Shown here piece after piece: positions 36,815 through 47,171 of a stretch of DNA of 64,000 nt. Source of the stretch: Blastocatellia bacterium (GTDB lineage Bacteria; Acidobacteriota; Blastocatellia; UBA7656); the NCBI GenBank assembly GCA_035275065.1, contig DATENM010000046.1:181218-245217 (forward strand), given 5' to 3'. The notes under the pieces were generated by a model, which searched no databases, was not told the origin of the DNA, and was given only the letters and a program-made list of their open reading frames with translations. Both the position numbers and the translations under genes were made by a program. Each line of letters begins with the position of its first letter. The first letter of the stretch is position 1.

Positions 36815-39800
36815 TCAGTCCCCTGCCTCTGCCGGAGCAGGCGGCTCAGTGCGCGCGGCTCCCGCGCGCCACGCGGACCATTTGAGTGTGATTCTCTCCT
36901 GTAGCCCTTCGCTTAATTCGTAAAGGGCAGGCAGCGCCACCAGGGTCAGGATGGTCGAGGTAATCAGTCCGCCGATGAGCGCAATCGCCATCGGCTGCTG
37001 AAGCTCTGCGCCCGCCCCCCAGCCTATCGCGATGGGCAGGACGCCAAGCCCGGCTGAGGCTGCCGTCATCAGCACCGGTCGCATTCGCGTGTGCGCGCCC
37101 TGATAGAGGGCTTCGCGCAACGGGAGTCCACGGGCGCGCAGTTGGTTGACGTACTCCATGAGGATCAGCCCCTTTTGAACGGACAGGCCAAAGTGAGCGA
37201 GCAGGCCGATGACAGAGGAGACGTTCAGCGTGCTGCCGGTCACCCAGAGCGCGATAAAGCCGCCAGCCAGGGCGAGCGGAATGGTCGCGATCACAAGCAC
37301 CGCTTGCCAGATAGAGCGGAACGCCACGTAGAGCAATAAAAACACCAGCAATGCCGAGATGACGAAGGCGCCGGTCAGTTCTTTACTCACCTCTTGCTGG
37401 CGCTCATAGCCGCCGCCGAAACTGACAAAGTAGCCCGGCGGCAGCTTCAAGCCGGCAAGGGCTTTTTCAATGTCCGTCACCACCGAGCCAACATCCCGGC
37501 CCTGCACGTTCAGGGTGAGCTGGATGCGCCGGATCTGATCTTCGCGCTTGATGGTCGCCGGCCCGCGCAGGACGCGCACCGTAGCAATATCACCGAGCGG
37601 CAATTTCTGGCCGGTGGGCGTATCGATCATCAGGTCGGCGATTTTTTCAGGCGAATCGCGATACACTTCGCCCAGCCGAACGACCACCGGGTACTCTTTG
37701 AGTTGATCCTTGATGACGGTCGTGACTTCACTGCCGCCGAGCAAGGCTTCAACCGAGTGCCCGATTTCGCCGGGGTTCAGGCCGAAGCGCGAAGCGCGTT
37801 CCCGGTCAACCGCAATGATGACCTGGGGCACGCCTTGAAGTTGTTCAAGGCGCACGTCAACGACCCCCGGCACCTTTTCAACGATCTCTTTAAGCTGTGC
37901 GCCCTTCCCGGCCAGCGTCTCTAAATCACCCCCGAAAATCTTTACCGCCACCGCGGCTGAGGTGCCGGAGATGGATTCATCGATGCGCATGTTGAGCGGC
38001 GTCGTGATGGATGTAGCCACACCGGGCACTTTCTTTAACTGCTCGCGCACCCAGGCTTCGATCTCAGGGATGGTGTGTTTGCGCGCGGCGCGGGGCACGA
38101 GCTGGACGATATGCTCAGCGGTGGTCACCGGCATCGGGTCTTCCGAGCCTTCGGCGCGCCCGGTCGGCTGGATAATTGCCGCAACGTCCGGCCCGCCTTC
38201 GAGCACCTTGGTTACCTGCGAAGCAATGCGGTCGGTCTCCTGAAGACTTGTTCCCGCTGGTGTGTTGATCTGCAAAAGCAGTGCGCCCTCATCCATTCTC
38301 GGCAACAGCTCGGTGCCTAAGAAACGCAGGAGAACCAGCGACAGCACAAAGATCGCGGCGGCGACGCCCACGGCACGCAGCGGCCTTCTGAGTGATCCCC
38401 GCAGGACCGGCTCATACACCCGCTCACACTGCCTGGCGAGCCAGCTATTCTCTTTGAGGCGTGGCGCTACCTTCCTCAACAGCGTGTAGCAGAGCGCAGG
38501 GGTCAGCGTCAGCGACAAAATCAGGCCCACCGCCATCAGCACCACCACCGTGGCCGCAAACGGCGCGAGGATTTTTCCTTCCAGGCCGGAAAGAAATAGC
38601 AGCGGCAGAAACACGACAATGATGATGGCCGTCGAGTACGCCGCCGGCCTGCGCACCTCACTCGCCCCGCGCAGCGTGGCGCGTAGTGAATCGGCGGGGT
38701 TCTCCTTGAGGTGGCGGAAGATGTTTTCTGTATCAACAATCGCCGCGTCGATCATGATTCCTAAGCCCACAGCCAGGCCACCAAGTGACATGATGTTAAG
38801 CGTGACGCCGAGCAGGCGTAAGAAGATAAAGCTGATGACCACGGCCACCGGAATGGTGATCGCCGCGATCAACGTTGAGCGGACATTGCCCAGGAACAAG
38901 AAGATGATCAACACCACGGCGAAGCCGCCCACGAGCAAGGCTTCTTCGAGGGTTCTGGTCGCCACATTGATCAGTTCGGATTGATCGAAGACGGTGACGG
39001 TCTTTACGCCTTCAGGCATGAATGGCTTTAGCTCATCTAATGCTTTTTTCGCCCGATCGGTAATTGACAAGGTGTCGGCCCCGAACTGCTTGGTGACTGT
39101 CATCAAAACAGCTTCCCGGTCATTCACCCGCGCAATGCCGCGACGAACCGCCGCCCCGTCGCGCACCTCGGCAATGTCGCGGACGAGCACCGGCACGCCT
39201 TGGCGCACCGCGACCACCACACGACCCAGGTCCTCAAGCGAATTGATGCGCCCGAGCCCACGCACGTCCATCTCGGTGGCGCTGCCGGTGATAAACCCGC
39301 CGGAGAAGTTTTCGTTCGACTCGCCGAGCGCCTTGATGACCTCGTCGAGCGAGATGTTGTAAGAACGCATACGGTCCGGGTTAAGGGCGGCCTCATACTG
39401 CCGGCGCTCGCCGCCGAGGGAGGTGATGCGAATGATGCCCGGCACCGTCTGGAGTTTGTAGCGGATCAGGTAGTCGGCAGTTTCTTTCAGTTCTTTCTTA
39501 TCTTCGTCACCGTCTTTGGCGACATAAAACTGCATCACTTCGCCCAGCCGTGACGCCGCCGAAGAGAGCACCGGCGCTTGCGTGCCTTGCGGGAAGGCGC
39601 GAGAAACGGTAGAGAGCCGTTCGGCCAGGAGCTGCCGGGTCAGATAGTAATCTGTGCCGAAACGAAATTCCGTCCGCACAGAAACGACGCCGATCTCGGA
39701 TTCGGAACGCACCCGCACCACGTTCGGCAGGCTGCGAAATGCCGATTCAAGAGGGCGGGCGATGAGGGTTTCGCCTTCTTGCGCGGCGAGGCCGGGATTT

Positions 39801-39982
39801 TCGACAATGACGGTAATCACCGGCGACGACAGGTCGGGAAACAGGTCAGTCTCCATTGCCCGGTAAGCCATCAGGCCCAGGATGGAAGCGAGAGTGATCG
39901 CAAAGGCCACCATGAATCGGTTACGCAATGAGAATTCAATGATGCGATTCAATAAGCCGCTCCGCTCTTGATCAGTGTTCAT
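36815..39982 (-). CDS. Heavy-metal-type RND efflux pump (second system)
   Basis: 1055 residues, typical RND architecture with two periplasmic loops and twelve helices. Helix IV reads GLGIMIDAAIVDTENI, not the LDFGxxxD form of CzcA, and the cleft region reads TPLNMRIDESISGTSAAVAVKIFG, with one Met but not the MLSTGI of CusA. The substrate therefore is not clear; it is a HME-like RND pump. The ATG at 39982 overlaps the adaptor stop by 11 bp. No TolC gene is in this operon, so it may share the channel encoded at 47172, 21377 or the fused TolC. Confidence 0.9.
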   Translation of the reverse strand: MNTDQERSGLLNRIIEFSLRNRFMVAFAITLASILGLMAYRAMETDLFPDLSSPVITVIVENPGLAAQEGETLIARPLESAFRSLPNVVRVRSESEIGVVSVRTEFRFGTDYYLTRQLLAERLSTVSRAFPQGTQAPVLSSAASRLGEVMQFYVAKDGDEDKKELKETADYLIRYKLQTVPGIIRITSLGGERRQYEAALNPDRMRSYNISLDEVIKALGESNENFSGGFITGSATEMDVRGLGRINSLEDLGRVVVAVRQGVPVLVRDIAEVRDGAAVRRGIARVNDREAVLMTVTKQFGADTLSITDRAKKALDELKPFMPEGVKTVTVFDQSELINVATRTLEEALLVGGFAVVLIIFLFLGNVRSTLIAAITIPVAVVISFIFLRLLGVTLNIMSLGGLAVGLGIMIDAAIVDTENIFRHLKENPADSLRATLRGASEVRRPAAYSTAIIIVVFLPLLFLSGLEGKILAPFAATVVVLMAVGLILSLTLTPALCYTLLRKVAPRLKENSWLARQCERVYEPVLRGSLRRPLRAVGVAAAIFVLSLVLLRFLGTELLPRMDEGALLLQINTPAGTSLQETDRIASQVTKVLEGGPDVAAIIQPTGRAEGSEDPMPVTTAEHIVQLVPRAARKHTIPEIEAWVREQLKKVPGVATSITTPLNMRIDESISGTSAAVAVKIFGGDLETLAGKGAQLKEIVEKVPGVVDVRLEQLQGVPQVIIAVDRERASRFGLNPGEIGHSVEALLGGSEVTTVIKDQLKEYPVVVRLGEVYRDSPEKIADLMIDTPTGQKLPLGDIATVRVLRGPATIKREDQIRRIQLTLNVQGRDVGSVVTDIEKALAGLKLPPGYFVSFGGGYERQQEVSKELTGAFVISALLVFLLLYVAFRSIWQAVLVIATIPLALAGGFIALWVTGSTLNVSSVIGLLAHFGLSVQKGLILMEYVNQLRARGLPLREALYQGAHTRMRPVLMTAASAGLGVLPIAIGWGAGAELQQPMAIALIGGLITSTILTLVALPALYELSEGLQERITLKWSAWRAGAARTEPPAPAEAGD

Positions 39983-41447
39983 CGTGATCCTCCTCACCGC
40001 CGCCCCTTTGCATGTTCTTTAGCTGGTAGGCGCCGGCGACGACGACTTCTTCCCCGGCCTCGATGCCGCTGGTAATTTCAGCCGATTGATAATTGATTGT
40101 GCCGACCGAAACGGGCCGACGCTCGTAGCGATTGCCCTCTTTCACATACACGACCGTGATCCCTTCATCCTGCACGAGGGCAGACACCGGCACGACCACG
40201 CCTTCTTTGCGCTCACCTGAAACGATTCGCACCTCAACTGCCATCTGGTGTTTGAGCACGGCACCGGCGTTGGTGATGCGTGCGCGGACCGGGACGGTTC
40301 GACTCTGCGGATCAACGGCGTTGCCGACCGACTCGACGTGTCCTTCAAAGAGGCGATCCGGCAGGCCAGGAAGTCGCGCCGTGAGTCGCTGACCAGCGCG
40401 CACCCGCACCGCTTGCGATTCGGGTAGCTGCGCTTCGATGATGACGCTTGACAGGTTCATCACGGTTAAGAGCTCACTGCCACCCGTGACGGCCTGGCCG
40501 ATGGAGATGTGACGATCAATCACCGTGCCGGCAATCGGAGAGTTGATGCTGATTGTCCCTCCCTGGCCTCGGGGATTGGCCCCGAGCGCGGCGAGTGATT
40601 GCGTGAGGCGTTGGACGACCGCGCGAGTTTGCTCCACTTCACTGAGCGCCTGTTGCTGTTCGCGAGTGATCTGAATACTGGATTGATAGTCATATTCAGC
40701 CTTCGCATTTTTATACTCCGTCTCCGCCTCGGCCACTTCCCGTTTGGCGGCAGCTCCCAGTTCTGCGAGCCGGCGCTTGCGGTCAAAAGTAGCCTGCGCC
40801 AGATCAAGCCGATTCTTGGCCTGAATGACGGCAGCCCGATTCTCGCTCATTGCGGTGCGCGCCTTGTTCTGCTCGGCTAGCTTCAAGCGCGCTTCGGCTT
40901 CGATCAACTGGCCGCGAAGGTCAGCGATCTGCGGGCTGTCGATCACAACCAGAACCTGCCCGGCTTTAACACTCTGTCCAGGTTCGGCAGAGATCTGCAC
41001 GGCGCGGCCCTCGGCCTTGGCGCCAATGATGGCCTGACCGTTCGGGGCGACGAGAGCTTTCCCGGTCGTCGCTATGGTGTCTTCAATCTCGCCGCTGACC
41101 GCTGCTGCGGTTTTCACGCCGATCAACTCAGCCGTCTCATCGCTGATCTCGATGGCCCCTTCCTGGCTATGTTCTTCGGCTTCGCCAGCCACGTGCTCAA
41201 GCGTGGGTGGTTTCTCAACCCCCGCCGCGGTCTTGGGATGTTTCGGCCAGAGCACGTAGACAAGCAAGGCGGTTGCTGCGACCAACACGAGGGCAATTGC
41301 GACGGCTTGCCCTGGCGAAGTTCGGAACCGTTCCAGCAGAACGGTGCTGACGCGGCGGTGTGGCGCGTCTGGTTCAGTGGTTACTTGCGGGGCTTCGGTA
41401 ACCGCCGCGCCTCTTACTCCATCGTTTTTTATGAGATCGTCTGGCAT
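39972..41447 (-). CDS. RND periplasmic adaptor of the second system
   Basis: 491 residues: helix near residues 43-65 after a polar N-terminus, half lipoyl motif AEPGQSVKAGQVLVVIDSPQ, long coiled-coil hairpin, second half motif SINSPIAGTVIDRHIS, then beta-barrel and C-terminal domains. The protein is acidic and His-rich at the very C-terminus (GGGEEDHDEH). The start at 41447 (MPDDLIKNDG) is chosen with AAGGA upstream; the frame is open to 41597. It overlaps the RND gene by 11 bp. Confidence 0.88.
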   Translation of the reverse strand: MPDDLIKNDGVRGAAVTEAPQVTTEPDAPHRRVSTVLLERFRTSPGQAVAIALVLVAATALLVYVLWPKHPKTAAGVEKPPTLEHVAGEAEEHSQEGAIEISDETAELIGVKTAAAVSGEIEDTIATTGKALVAPNGQAIIGAKAEGRAVQISAEPGQSVKAGQVLVVIDSPQIADLRGQLIEAEARLKLAEQNKARTAMSENRAAVIQAKNRLDLAQATFDRKRRLAELGAAAKREVAEAETEYKNAKAEYDYQSSIQITREQQQALSEVEQTRAVVQRLTQSLAALGANPRGQGGTISINSPIAGTVIDRHISIGQAVTGGSELLTVMNLSSVIIEAQLPESQAVRVRAGQRLTARLPGLPDRLFEGHVESVGNAVDPQSRTVPVRARITNAGAVLKHQMAVEVRIVSGERKEGVVVPVSALVQDEGITVVYVKEGNRYERRPVSVGTINYQSAEITSGIEAGEEVVVAGAYQLKNMQRGGGEEDHDEH

Positions 41448-41649
41448 GGATTTAATCCTTATAAGATTAAGAACCGCACTGGCGCGCGGGTAGTTGATGA
41501 CACCCTGGTGAAAGGAAGCTTTTCGATGCAAGACCGGCTTGCGCGTTGAGCCATACAGCGACTCAGGGTCAAGCCAATAGCGGACGGCGACAGTCACACT
41601 TCAAGACAATCGACGCGTGCCTGATACCTTCTTTATAAATGAAAGTCGG

Positions 41650-42021
41650 TTAAATTCGGAGCGCACACAATCGCTCAAAGGGCGGGCCGGTAAAGGAAGG
41701 AACCGAGGGCGTGCGCGAATCAGCCGATGATCCGGACAACGGTAACTCTATTGGCAAGGCGCGATCCACGCATTGAGAGCCACTGACCTGAGGCACAACT
41801 GACCGGCGATCCTGTAGTACACTCACTTGCGGATGGTTAATCGGACAGCAATAAACATCCCCTGAACACACGGTCTCACTCGTTGACTGCGCGGAGTGTT
41901 GACGCTGCTCCTCTGCGGCATGAGACGTGCAGATCGTTACACAGGCCACGAAAATCCACACAAAGCAGACCGGTAGCAGCATTGCCACTGAGCGATTGAA
42001 TGCGGATTGCCGTGAAAACAT
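41650..42021 (-). CDS. Exported Cys-containing protein heading the second RND operon
   Basis: 123 residues from the ATG at 42021: signal peptide (about 14-36, VAMLLPVCFVWIFVACVTIC), then SETVCSGDVYCCPINHP, a Cys-poor middle and the C-terminal end GPPFERLCALRI. No known family. It resembles the short proteins at 18869-19363, 20776-21180 and 42137-42526 in position, length and a final PP...RI/LI end. About 200 bp separate it from the adaptor gene. Divergent with 42137-42526. Confidence 0.55.
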   Translation of the reverse strand: MFSRQSAFNRSVAMLLPVCFVWIFVACVTICTSHAAEEQRQHSAQSTSETVCSGDVYCCPINHPQVSVLQDRRSVVPQVSGSQCVDRALPIELPLSGSSADSRTPSVPSFTGPPFERLCALRI

Positions 42022-42082
42022 GCTGTTGAATATAGCCGATCCACATGGCGTAACACAAAGACAATTTTGAACTCTTTCGCCC

Positions 42083-42110
42083 TTGACAGCGTAGGATGGG
42101 AATGCATAAC
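42083..42110 (+). promoter_or_regulatory. Candidate sigma-70 promoter for the Cus-like operon
   Basis: TTGACA at 42083-42088 and CATAAC at 42105-42110 with a 16-bp spacer, 27 bp before the ATG at 42137. The -35 is perfect and the -10 matches four of six positions. No obvious operator palindrome is seen in this divergent region. Confidence 0.4.
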
Positions 42111-42136
42111 TTAGTAAGGTCTGTATCGGATTGAAT

Positions 42137-42526
42137 ATGTTGCACCGTCTTGCCGCACTCGTTATCGTTCTCGCCTTCATCGGCCCTGAACTGGCCGGTG
42201 GGCTCGTGTGCGCCGAGAGCAGCGGCTGTCACGGCATGGCCAGGATGGCCTGCTGTGCGATGGCGAAATCGCCTGCGGCTTCGCCGGCGGCGATGCTCTG
42301 CTGCCAGACGGTGTGCGGCGAGTCCACCGACGATACGCCCACGGCGCAACCGCAGGCCAGCGCGCAACAGTTAGATTTCTCACAGCCGACTGTCAGAGTC
42401 CGTGTTGAACCTTCGGACAGACTCTTCGCCGCCCAACTCGCCGTTTCGATGCGGTCGGCGGAGTCCGCACTGCTTTACCACGATCCTCCCGATCTATTCC
42501 TCCACCATTCGACCTTCCTGATTTAA
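42137..42526 (+). CDS. Exported Cys/Met-rich protein heading the Cus-like operon
   Basis: 129 residues starting at ATG 42137 (a TTG two codons earlier is also possible): signal peptide (about 1-20), then VCAESSGCHGMARMACCAMAK and MLCCQTVCGES, eight or so Cys with Met and His, and a C-terminus YHDPPDLFLHHSTFLI. No known family. A periplasmic copper/silver-binding role is plausible from composition and position (inference). It is the first plus-strand gene of the region that leads to the CusA-type pump. Confidence 0.6.
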   Translation: MLHRLAALVIVLAFIGPELAGGLVCAESSGCHGMARMACCAMAKSPAASPAAMLCCQTVCGESTDDTPTAQPQASAQQLDFSQPTVRVRVEPSDRLFAAQLAVSMRSAESALLYHDPPDLFLHHSTFLI

Positions 42527-42929
42527 CTAGGCCGTAGTGTGTCTTTTTCCGGGCCGGTCAGCTCGTGGCGGGCTTGCCGTGGGCATAGCTTATGGCGACC
42601 AGACCCGACATTGAGCCCTGCCCGGGTGATTTGCAATACCTTCATGCGTGCATTCGCAAAATCACTCTGACCCCATAGTGGGCATAGGACAGACGCACGC
42701 AAACTGAAAGAGGAACTTGCAACGCTAGACCGGCTGATCCAAGGCCGAAATCCATTTGCTTGCTGAAAGGCTGGACGCGCCACACGAGTTGCAGAAGAAG
42801 GCAAAGGGTGTGGCAAGACTGATCGAGTAACTCGGATCACGCGCCCGAAGGCAACGGTGGACGGACAGCCGAAACGGTTCGGGCCGCAAAAACGGCAGAA
42901 ATAAATTCATTGTTAAACGGAGAGTGAAG
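42527..42929. other. Gene-free stretch before the FixH-like gene
   Basis: About 400 bp without a convincing gene. One frame (about 42744-42830) reads a helical-looking tail AEIHLLAERLDAPHELQKKA ending in RLIE, without a start or known similarity; it may be a gene remnant. A ribosome site for the next gene is at 42918-42923. Confidence 0.4.
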
Positions 42930-43361
42930 ATGAAACTCATCACCATATTTGTAATCGTAACGACCATCCTGATTACCGCTGCATGTGGGCGCAAAGCGTC
43001 TGACGGCGGCAAAATGGCTGATGCCGGTAAAACGATCAAGTCGGCACAGGCAGGCAGCCTCACCGTAACGCTGTCGAGCTCGACGGGCGAACTCAAGAAC
43101 GGCGACAACGATCTGATGTTGACCTTCGCCGACGCATCGGGCAAATCCGTCGATGTCGGCGCTGCCTCGCTGAACTTTCACATGCCAGCAATGGGGGCGA
43201 TGGCTGTGATGAACGACCAGGCGGCGCTGACGACAACCAACACGCCGGGGATGTATCACGCCAAGGTCACGCTCGAAGTCGGCGGCACCTGGGAGGCACA
43301 GGTCAAATATCAAGGGCAGCAGGGCACTGGTCAAACCAGCATGACCGTGACGGCGAAGTGA
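42930..43361 (+). CDS. FixH/YtkA-like lipoprotein
   Basis: 143 residues. The N-terminus has a lipobox (LITAAC) with the lipid-anchored Cys near residue 19. The domain LTVTLSSSTGELKNGDNDL, FADASGKSVDVGAASLNFHM, PAMGAMAVMNDQAALTTTN and GMYHAKVTLEVGGTWEAQV is the Ig-like FixH/YtkA fold, with a Met-rich HMPAMGAMAVM patch that could bind Cu(I)/Ag(I). Family members occur in copper and cytochrome-oxidase loci. GGAGA precedes the ATG. The stop overlaps the GTG start of the next gene. Confidence 0.78.
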   Translation: MKLITIFVIVTTILITAACGRKASDGGKMADAGKTIKSAQAGSLTVTLSSSTGELKNGDNDLMLTFADASGKSVDVGAASLNFHMPAMGAMAVMNDQAALTTTNTPGMYHAKVTLEVGGTWEAQVKYQGQQGTGQTSMTVTAK

Positions 43362-43867
43362 GCGCGCTCGTCCAGGCGCGCTTAAAGAATAGGGCGAAGA
43401 TGCGATCCATTAGAAAGCCAGGGTGGTTGCGGCAGTTCCTGGTCAGGCTATTCGCGGTCGCACTTGCCCTTAACTGGTTCTGGGAGATGTTGCAGATGCC
43501 TGGCTTCGAGCAGATGATGGGTCGCCCGTGGCGCACGACGGTGCTGACCTGCACCGTCGCGGCCCTTGGTGACGCGGCCATCACACTCGGCATCTACGCG
43601 CTTGTAGCTTTGATTACGAAGCGCTGGCGGTGGCCGTCGGAGGGGCGGTGGAAGACATACCTGGCGGCGTCACTGTCTGGCGCGGCGGTCGCCATCGTGA
43701 TTGAGAAGGCGTCTCTCGCAGTGGACTTCTGGTCTTATAGCAGTCGCATGCCGGTCGTGCCGGTGTTCGGCGCGGGATTCTGGCCCCTTTTGCAACTGAC
43801 GCTGCTCGTCCCGTTAGCAATGCGACTGTCTTCGGGTTGGATTTCACGCAGGCAAATAAGGGAGTAA
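43358..43867 (+). CDS. Hypothetical multi-pass membrane protein
   Basis: 169 residues beginning at a GTG that overlaps the previous stop (GTGA); an ATG at 43400 is an alternative. About four helices (around 27-45, 66-90, 103-125, 137-156). NWFWEMLQMPGFEQMM is a distinctive conserved-looking segment. I do not know the family. It is located 3 bp before the CusA-type pump, so it may belong to the export system. Confidence 0.6.
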   Translation: MSALVQARLKNRAKMRSIRKPGWLRQFLVRLFAVALALNWFWEMLQMPGFEQMMGRPWRTTVLTCTVAALGDAAITLGIYALVALITKRWRWPSEGRWKTYLAASLSGAAVAIVIEKASLAVDFWSYSSRMPVVPVFGAGFWPLLQLTLLVPLAMRLSSGWISRRQIRE

Positions 43868-43870
43868 TCC

Positions 43871-46800
43871 ATGATCAGCCGACTAATCGAATTCTCGATG
43901 CGCAACCGTTTCATCATCCTTGCCGCCTACCTGCTGCTAGCGGCCTGGGGCTACTGGGCGCTCTTGCGCACGCCGATTGATGCTATCCCCGACCTATCGG
44001 ATAACCAGGTGATCGTCTTCACGGACTGGACCGGGCGCAGCCCGCAGGAAGTTGAAGACCAGGTGACCTATCCGCTCACCACCGCGCTCCAGGGACTGCC
44101 CGGTGTGCGCGTGGTGCGCGGCCAATCGGCTTTCAGTTTCTCGATGATTAACATCATCTTTGAAGACTCAGTCGATCTCTACTGGGCGCGCACACGGGTG
44201 CTCGAACGATTGAACCTGGTGACGGCGCAACTGCCGGAAGGGGTCGTGCCGACGCTCGGCCCCGATGCTTCCGGGGTGGGCCAGATTTTCTGGTACACGG
44301 TCGAAGGCGAAGGCTACAGCCTGCGCGACCTGCGCACGCTACAGGACTGGTTCATCCGCTACCAATTGAATTCTGTTCCCGGCGTCGCCGAAGTCGCCTC
44401 GGTCGGCGGCTATGTGCAGCAGTATCAGATTGACGTCGATCCGAATCGCCTGCGCGCCTACAACCTTCCGTTTTCGATGCTGGTTGATGCCGTGCGCCGC
44501 AGCAATCTGAACGTCGGCGGCAACGTCATCGAACAGAATGGCCAGTGGTCGGTGGTGCGCGGCGTCGGCCTGATCAACTCGGTCGCCGATGTTGAAAACA
44601 TTGTGATCGGCGGGTCGGGCGGCACGCCTGTCTACGCGCGCAACGTCGCCAGCGTCAAGATCGGCGATGCCTTCAGAGTCGGCGCGCTCGACCGCGACGG
44701 TCACGAAGCGGTAGGTGGAGTTGTGATTGCCCGTTATGGAGTGAACACGCTGGACGTTATCGACGCGGTCAAGCAGAAGCTGCAATCGCTCGGAGCCGGA
44801 CTTCCTCAGGGAGTGAGGATCGTTCCCTTTTACGACCGCACAGAGTTGATCCTGCGGGCGACTCATACGCTGAGGCGCGCATTGATCGAAGAGATCATTC
44901 TGGTGACGCTCGCTCACATCATCTTTCTCTATCACTTCCGTTCAATCCTGATTGTCACCATCCCGTTGCCGCTCGCCGTGTTGTTGTCGTTCCTGTTCAT
45001 GTATTACCTCGGCATCAGTTCGAACCTGATGTCGCTGGCTGGCATCGCCATCGCCATCGGCGTGCTGGTCGACGCCGGCATCGTCGTCACCGAAAACGCC
45101 TTCCGCCACATGGAAAAAAATCATATTGACCCACGCGACCGGCACAGCGTCTGGTGGGGTGTATTTGAATCGACCAAGCTGGTCGGGCGACCCATCTTTT
45201 TTTCGATGGCCATCATCATTCTCGCGTTCGTGCCCGTCTTCGCGCTGACCGGGCGCGAGGGCAAGCTGTTTCACCCGCTCGCCTTCACCAAGACCTTCGC
45301 GATGGTCGCGGCAACCGTAATCGCGGTTACATTCGTGCCAGTGCTGTGTACCCTTCTGCTCGGCGGGCGCTTTCATTCTGAAGACGAGAATCCGGTGATG
45401 CGCGGATTACATCGCGTTTACAGGCCAACACTTAACTGGGCGCTCGGTCACCGCAAGCTGACCGTTAGTGCGGCAGCCCTGTTATTCAGCATTGCCGCGC
45501 TGCTGGCAACCTCAGGGAGCTGGCTGCCGGTTGTGCGTGCTCACACCGCGAATGTGCCGATCATCGGGCCACTGCTTGCGAGGGTACACCCCATCGGCAA
45601 TGAGTTCATGCCGCCGCTCAATGAAGGCGATCTGATGTATATGCCGGTGACCGATCCTGGCATCTCGATCAATCAGGCCCTCCACGTCATGCAGCGGCAG
45701 GATGAGATCCTCAAGTCGTTCCAGGAGGTCGAATGGGTCACCGGCAAAGCGGGCCGGGCGGAGACCTCGACCGACCCGGCGCCGGTCAACATGAACGAGA
45801 CCATCGTGCACCTGAAACCAGCCGAGCAGTGGCGTCCGGGGATGACCCGCGAAAAGCTGATCGCTGAGATGGATGAAAAGCTACAGATGCCCGGCGTCAC
45901 CAACATCTGGACGCAGCCCATCATCAACCGCATCGAGATGCTGTCGACCGGCATCCGGACACAGGTCGGCGTCAAGCTCTTCGGCAGCGACCTCAATGAG
46001 CTAGAGCAACGTTCGCGCGAAATCGCCACCGTACTCCAAGCAATTCCCGGCGCCAAAGACGTATACCCGGAACAGATCACCGGCGCACCCTACATCGATA
46101 TTCAAATCGACCGCCAGGCGGCGGCGCGCTATGGCATCGATGTCGGCGCGATTCAAGACGTGATCGATAAAGGCATCGGCGAAACCAACCTCACCGTGAC
46201 CATCGAAGGGCGCAAACGCTTTCCGGTGCGCGTGCGCTACGCACCGGAGTTCCGCACCAGCCCGCAATCACTTGCCCAATTACTGGTGCCCGGATCGAAC
46301 GGCATGCAGATTCCGCTCTCCCAACTGACGACCATGCGCACGGTGACGGGGCCGACCATGATCTCAAGCGAGAATGGATTGCTGCGCGGCACTGTCACAC
46401 TCAACGTCCGCGACCGCGACGTCGGCAGCTTTGTAGAAGAGGCTAAACGCGCCTTGAACGAACGCGTGCATCTGCCACCTGGCTACTACGTCGAGTGGAG
46501 CGGTGAGTACGAGAACCAGCAGCGGGCGCGGGCGCGCTTGCAACTCGTGCTGCCGGTCGTCTTGCTGGTCATCTTTGTGATGCTCTACTTCACCTATCAC
46601 TCCGCGGTCGAGGCGGCGCACGTGCTGATGGCCGTGCCGTTCGCTCTCACCGGCGGCGTCTACCTGCTTTACGCACTCGGCTACAACTTCTCGGTGGCGG
46701 TGTGGGTCGGCTTCATCGCGCTGTTCGGCACAGCCGTGCAGACCGGCGTGGTGATGGTGATCTATCTGAACGAAGCCGTTGAGCGCAAGAAGCTCGAAGT

Positions 46801-47137
46801 CGGCGATCAGCTCACGCGACAGGAACTCAAAGAGGCGGTGATGGAAGGCGCGGTGCTGAGGCTCAGGCCGAAGGTAATGACCGTATCAACCGTAGTCGCG
46901 GGACTGCTGCCGATTATGTGGAGCGCGAGCGCCGGCGCCGAAGTGATGAAGCCGCTGGCGACGCCGGTGCTCGGCGGCATGGTCTCGTCGCTGCTGCATG
47001 TGCTGATCGTGACGCCGGTGATTTTCTTCTGGCTGCGTGAGCGCGAGATGCGGCGTCACGCTGCCAGAACAAATCATCATGATGAAGTGTTGGAAGAGCC
47101 TTCTGCGCTCAGTGCCGAGACCGAGAAAGAGCGCTGA
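43871..47137 (+). CDS. cusA: Cu(I)/Ag(I) RND efflux pump (CusA-like)
   Basis: 1088 residues, twelve helices, two large periplasmic loops. The cleft segment reads [21 protein letters not shown], matching the Met-containing region of CusA, and [15 protein letters not shown] supplies further Met residues. Helix IV reads [16 protein letters not shown]. These features point to monovalent Cu/Ag export from periplasm or cytoplasm through the adaptor and TolC channel encoded next. The insert between helices VII and the second loop ([19 protein letters not shown]) adds length over CzcA. AAGGGAG precedes the ATG. Confidence 0.93.
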   Translation: MISRLIEFSMRNRFIILAAYLLLAAWGYWALLRTPIDAIPDLSDNQVIVFTDWTGRSPQEVEDQVTYPLTTALQGLPGVRVVRGQSAFSFSMINIIFEDSVDLYWARTRVLERLNLVTAQLPEGVVPTLGPDASGVGQIFWYTVEGEGYSLRDLRTLQDWFIRYQLNSVPGVAEVASVGGYVQQYQIDVDPNRLRAYNLPFSMLVDAVRRSNLNVGGNVIEQNGQWSVVRGVGLINSVADVENIVIGGSGGTPVYARNVASVKIGDAFRVGALDRDGHEAVGGVVIARYGVNTLDVIDAVKQKLQSLGAGLPQGVRIVPFYDRTELILRATHTLRRALIEEIILVTLAHIIFLYHFRSILIVTIPLPLAVLLSFLFMYYLGISSNLMSLAGIAIAIGVLVDAGIVVTENAFRHMEKNHIDPRDRHSVWWGVFESTKLVGRPIFFSMAIIILAFVPVFALTGREGKLFHPLAFTKTFAMVAATVIAVTFVPVLCTLLLGGRFHSEDENPVMRGLHRVYRPTLNWALGHRKLTVSAAALLFSIAALLATSGSWLPVVRAHTANVPIIGPLLARVHPIGNEFMPPLNEGDLMYMPVTDPGISINQALHVMQRQDEILKSFQEVEWVTGKAGRAETSTDPAPVNMNETIVHLKPAEQWRPGMTREKLIAEMDEKLQMPGVTNIWTQPIINRIEMLSTGIRTQVGVKLFGSDLNELEQRSREIATVLQAIPGAKDVYPEQITGAPYIDIQIDRQAAARYGIDVGAIQDVIDKGIGETNLTVTIEGRKRFPVRVRYAPEFRTSPQSLAQLLVPGSNGMQIPLSQLTTMRTVTGPTMISSENGLLRGTVTLNVRDRDVGSFVEEAKRALNERVHLPPGYYVEWSGEYENQQRARARLQLVLPVVLLVIFVMLYFTYHSAVEAAHVLMAVPFALTGGVYLLYALGYNFSVAVWVGFIALFGTAVQTGVVMVIYLNEAVERKKLEVGDQLTRQELKEAVMEGAVLRLRPKVMTVSTVVAGLLPIMWSASAGAEVMKPLATPVLGGMVSSLLHVLIVTPVIFFWLREREMRRHAARTNHHDEVLEEPSALSAETEKER

Positions 47138-47171
47138 AAGCATGGGCAAAGCAATGGTCGAGAGGTTCAGT

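Noticed and set aside
42523..42840. A 105-codon open frame on the minus strand
   Set aside because: Composition is that of a random high-GC frame (Ser/Arg/Pro-rich), with no start signal; not annotated.
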